A DNA stretch of 64,000 nucleotides from NCBI RefSeq assembly GCF_017355525.1, contig NZ_CP067395.1, forward strand, positions 2,604,001 through 2,668,000, given 5' to 3'. A model generated the notes under the pieces. That model was not told the DNA's origin, did no database searches, and saw nothing but the letters and a program-made list of their open reading frames with translations. This stretch comes from Lysobacter enzymogenes (GTDB lineage Bacteria > Pseudomonadota > Gammaproteobacteria > Xanthomonadales > Xanthomonadaceae). Below are positions 62,463-64,000 of this stretch, piece after piece. Numbering within the stretch: the stretch's first letter is position 1; each line of letters opens with the position of its first letter. The position numbers were made by a program, and so were the translations under genes.

Positions 62463-63398
62463 TCAGCCCGCATGCCGCCACTCCAAGACCGCGACCACGG
62501 CGACGATCAGCAACCACAGCCACGCGCCGCGTTCGACCAGGGCCAGCGCGCGGCGCACCGACCCGGCGTCGGGCGCCGCGCCTTCGCCGAGCAGCGGACG
62601 CGCTTCCCACACGCCCTCATACGGCGCCGCACCGCCGAGGCGCACGCGCAGCGCGCCGGCGCCGGCGGCCATCACCGGGCCGGCGTTGGGGCTGTCCCAC
62701 GTCGGCGCCTGGGTGCGCCAGCAGCGCAGCGCGCAGCGGCCGTCGCCGAGCGCGGCGTAGGTCAGCGCGGTCAGCCGCGCCGGCACCCAGTTCAGCGCGT
62801 CGTCGATGCGCGCGGCGGCCCAGCCGAAACGTTCGTAGCGTGGGTTGCGGTAACCCCACATCGCATCGAGCGTGTTGCTGAGCCGGTACAGCACCGCGCC
62901 GGCCGGGCCGAGCAGGGCGAACCAGAACAATGCGGCGAACACCGCATCGCTGCCGTTTTCCAGCACCGACTCGGTCGCCGCGGCGGCGACCCGCTCGGCG
63001 TCGAGCGCATGGGTGTCGCGGCTGACGATGCGGCCGACCGCGGCGCGCGCGTCTTCGAGCCGGCCGGCCTGCAACGCGGCGGCGACCGGCGCGGCGTGTT
63101 CGCGCAGGCTGCGCAGGCCGATCGCGAAGTACAGCGCCAGCGCCGCGTACGCGCCGCCGAGCCATGGCGACGCGCCCCACAGCGCGAGCTGCAGCCAGCC
63201 CGCGGCGGCGCTCAGCGGCAGCACCGCCAGCGTCCACGCCGCCAGCCCGCGCGCGCGGCTGTCGGCGTGCAGCGCGGTTTCCAGCGCGCGCGCCAGCCGC
63301 CCGAACGCGACCAGCGGATGGGCGCGGCGCGGCTCGCCGAACGCGGCGTCGAGCAGCGCGCCGCCGAACATCGTCCACGCCAGCGCCTGCGCGCTCAT
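62463..63398 (-). CDS. cbiB: Cobalamin biosynthesis protein CbiB
   Basis: 311 aa from the ATG at 63398 ([20 protein letters not shown]). An integral membrane enzyme with four to five hydrophobic helices and the signatures '[24 protein letters not shown]', '[35 protein letters not shown]' region and '[31 protein letters not shown]' region. It attaches aminopropanol (phosphate) to adenosylcobyric acid. The start overlaps the cobB stop by four bases (ATGA). Confidence 0.95.
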   Translation of the reverse strand: MSAQALAWTMFGGALLDAAFGEPRRAHPLVAFGRLARALETALHADSRARGLAAWTLAVLPLSAAAGWLQLALWGASPWLGGAYAALALYFAIGLRSLREHAAPVAAALQAGRLEDARAAVGRIVSRDTHALDAERVAAAATESVLENGSDAVFAALFWFALLGPAGAVLYRLSNTLDAMWGYRNPRYERFGWAAARIDDALNWVPARLTALTYAALGDGRCALRCWRTQAPTWDSPNAGPVMAAGAGALRVRLGGAAPYEGVWEARPLLGEGAAPDAGSVRRALALVERGAWLWLLIVAVVAVLEWRHAG

Positions 63399-64000
63399 GC
63401 CGCGAACAGGCGCACGGCCGCGTCGGGATTGGAAGGGAAATAGAAGTGCACGAAGCTCGCGTGCATGCGGCTGCGGCGGTACACGGCCTCGCGGCTCGGC
63501 CCGCCGTTGGGGTTGACCGACATCGCCACCGCCTCGTCGTCGATCTGCGCCTGGGCGTAGTGGAAGGTGTGGCCGCGCAACTCGCCTTGCGGCAGCGCCA
63601 CCGCTTGCAGCCCGAGCGCGGCCAGCCGCGCGCCGATGCGCGCATGGCCGCGCAGCAGTCCGGCCATCGGCGCGGCGCGGCCGTCGCGGTCGCTCAGTTC
63701 GTCCAGGCAGTACAGCAGGCCGCCGCACTCGGCCAGCAGCGGTTTGCCGGCGTCGACATGGGCGTGCAGGCCCTGGCGCAGCGCCGCGTTGGCCGCGAGC
63801 GCGTCCAGGTGCAGTTCCGGATAGCCGCCCGGCAGCCAGGCCGCATCGCACTCGGGCAAGGCCTCGCCGGCCACCGGCGAGAAGAACGTCAGCTCGGCGC
63901 CGGCCGCGCGCAGCAGATCGAGGTTGGCCGGATACAGGAAACAGAACGCGGCGTCGCGGGCGACCGCGATGCGGCGGCCGCGCAGGCTCTGCGTCGGTGC
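63395..64000 (-). CDS. cobB: Cobyrinic acid a,c-diamide synthase, C-terminal part (gene runs off the right edge)
   Basis: About 201 codons of the C-terminal glutamine amidotransferase domain are inside the window. It opens '[30 protein letters not shown]' region, has '[21 protein letters not shown]', the nucleophile Cys in '[16 protein letters not shown]' and the conserved '[12 protein letters not shown]' and '[11 protein letters not shown]' with the catalytic His. The N-terminal ATP-binding half lies beyond position 64000. The enzyme amidates the a and c side chains of cobyrinate. Confidence 0.95.
   Translation of the reverse strand, partial: APTQSLRGRRIAVARDAAFCFLYPANLDLLRAAGAELTFFSPVAGEALPECDAAWLPGGYPELHLDALAANAALRQGLHAHVDAGKPLLAECGGLLYCLDELSDRDGRAAPMAGLLRGHARIGARLAALGLQAVALPQGELRGHTFHYAQAQIDDEAVAMSVNPNGGPSREAVYRRSRMHASFVHFYFPSNPDAAVRLFAA

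Overview
The window is chromosomal DNA of a high-GC gammaproteobacterium, most probably Lysobacter or a close relative in the Xanthomonadaceae. This rests on very high third-position GC, the yebC-ruvC-ruvA-kup-...-ruvB-ybgC-tolQRA-tolB-pal-cpoB-queE-queC order, abundant GTAGGAGCGGC-type REP elements, secreted proteases and LamG proteins, and a late cobalamin operon. No phage, integrase, complete insertion sequence, CRISPR array or rRNA was seen. One tRNA gene (Lys, TTT) is present. Genus assignment is inference; no search was run.

Layout. 1-5445: the tail of a LytTR regulator, an orphan IS5-type transposase N-terminal domain, about 1.3 kb of decayed DNA, a secreted V8-like serine protease, a small lipoprotein, a TraB/DUF5694-like protein and a membrane-anchored LytTR regulator. 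5773-8784: a probable stress module with a CsbD protein, a triple-PAS LuxR-type regulator and a membrane protein; two matching 25-bp dyads lie upstream of csbD and upstream of the regulator. 8914-12906: a di-heme cytochrome lipoprotein and a ClC antiporter. 13140-20361: small metabolic and regulatory units, namely SRPBCC plus alpha/beta hydrolase, a membrane protein plus MarR unit under a clear palindrome, an amidohydrolase, a degenerate retropepsin-like protein, and a GST divergent from a LysR gene.

20362-36039, all on the minus strand, is the housekeeping core: yebC, ruvC, ruvA, kup, a double SUKH protein, a cupin, ruvB, ybgC, the Tol-Pal envelope system with an extra free TolA domain III gene, queE/queC and tRNA-Lys. 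36149-40512: a lipase-like hydrolase, a beta-propeller protein, a small secreted ORF, and a two-gene secreted pair (LamG plus Cys/His domain, then a small partner). 40667-47754: GNAT, aspS, an FmdB zinc ribbon, a cation/proton antiporter and an ABC-F ATPase, separated by repeat-rich spacers. 47960-56675: a TonB-dependent receptor, a Tat-exported serine hydrolase, a small Cys-rich protein, a KefB-type antiporter, yceH, a REP cluster and an AraC/GyrI-like regulator.

56776-64000 is a tightly packed minus-strand operon for the late cobalamin steps: cobB (runs off the right edge), cbiB, a threonine-phosphate decarboxylase-like gene, cobQ, cobU, cobT, cobC and cobS. Together they amidate the corrin ring, add the aminopropanol arm and assemble the nucleotide loop. 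No corrin-ring methyltransferase lies inside the window.

The strongest unexplained signals are the paired dyads around the PAS-LuxR gene, the LamG/Cys-His secreted pair, a conserved-loop hairpin with covarying stems next to tRNA-type flanks (two copies), the extra TolA domain III gene, and a heptamer array in the ruvC start region.
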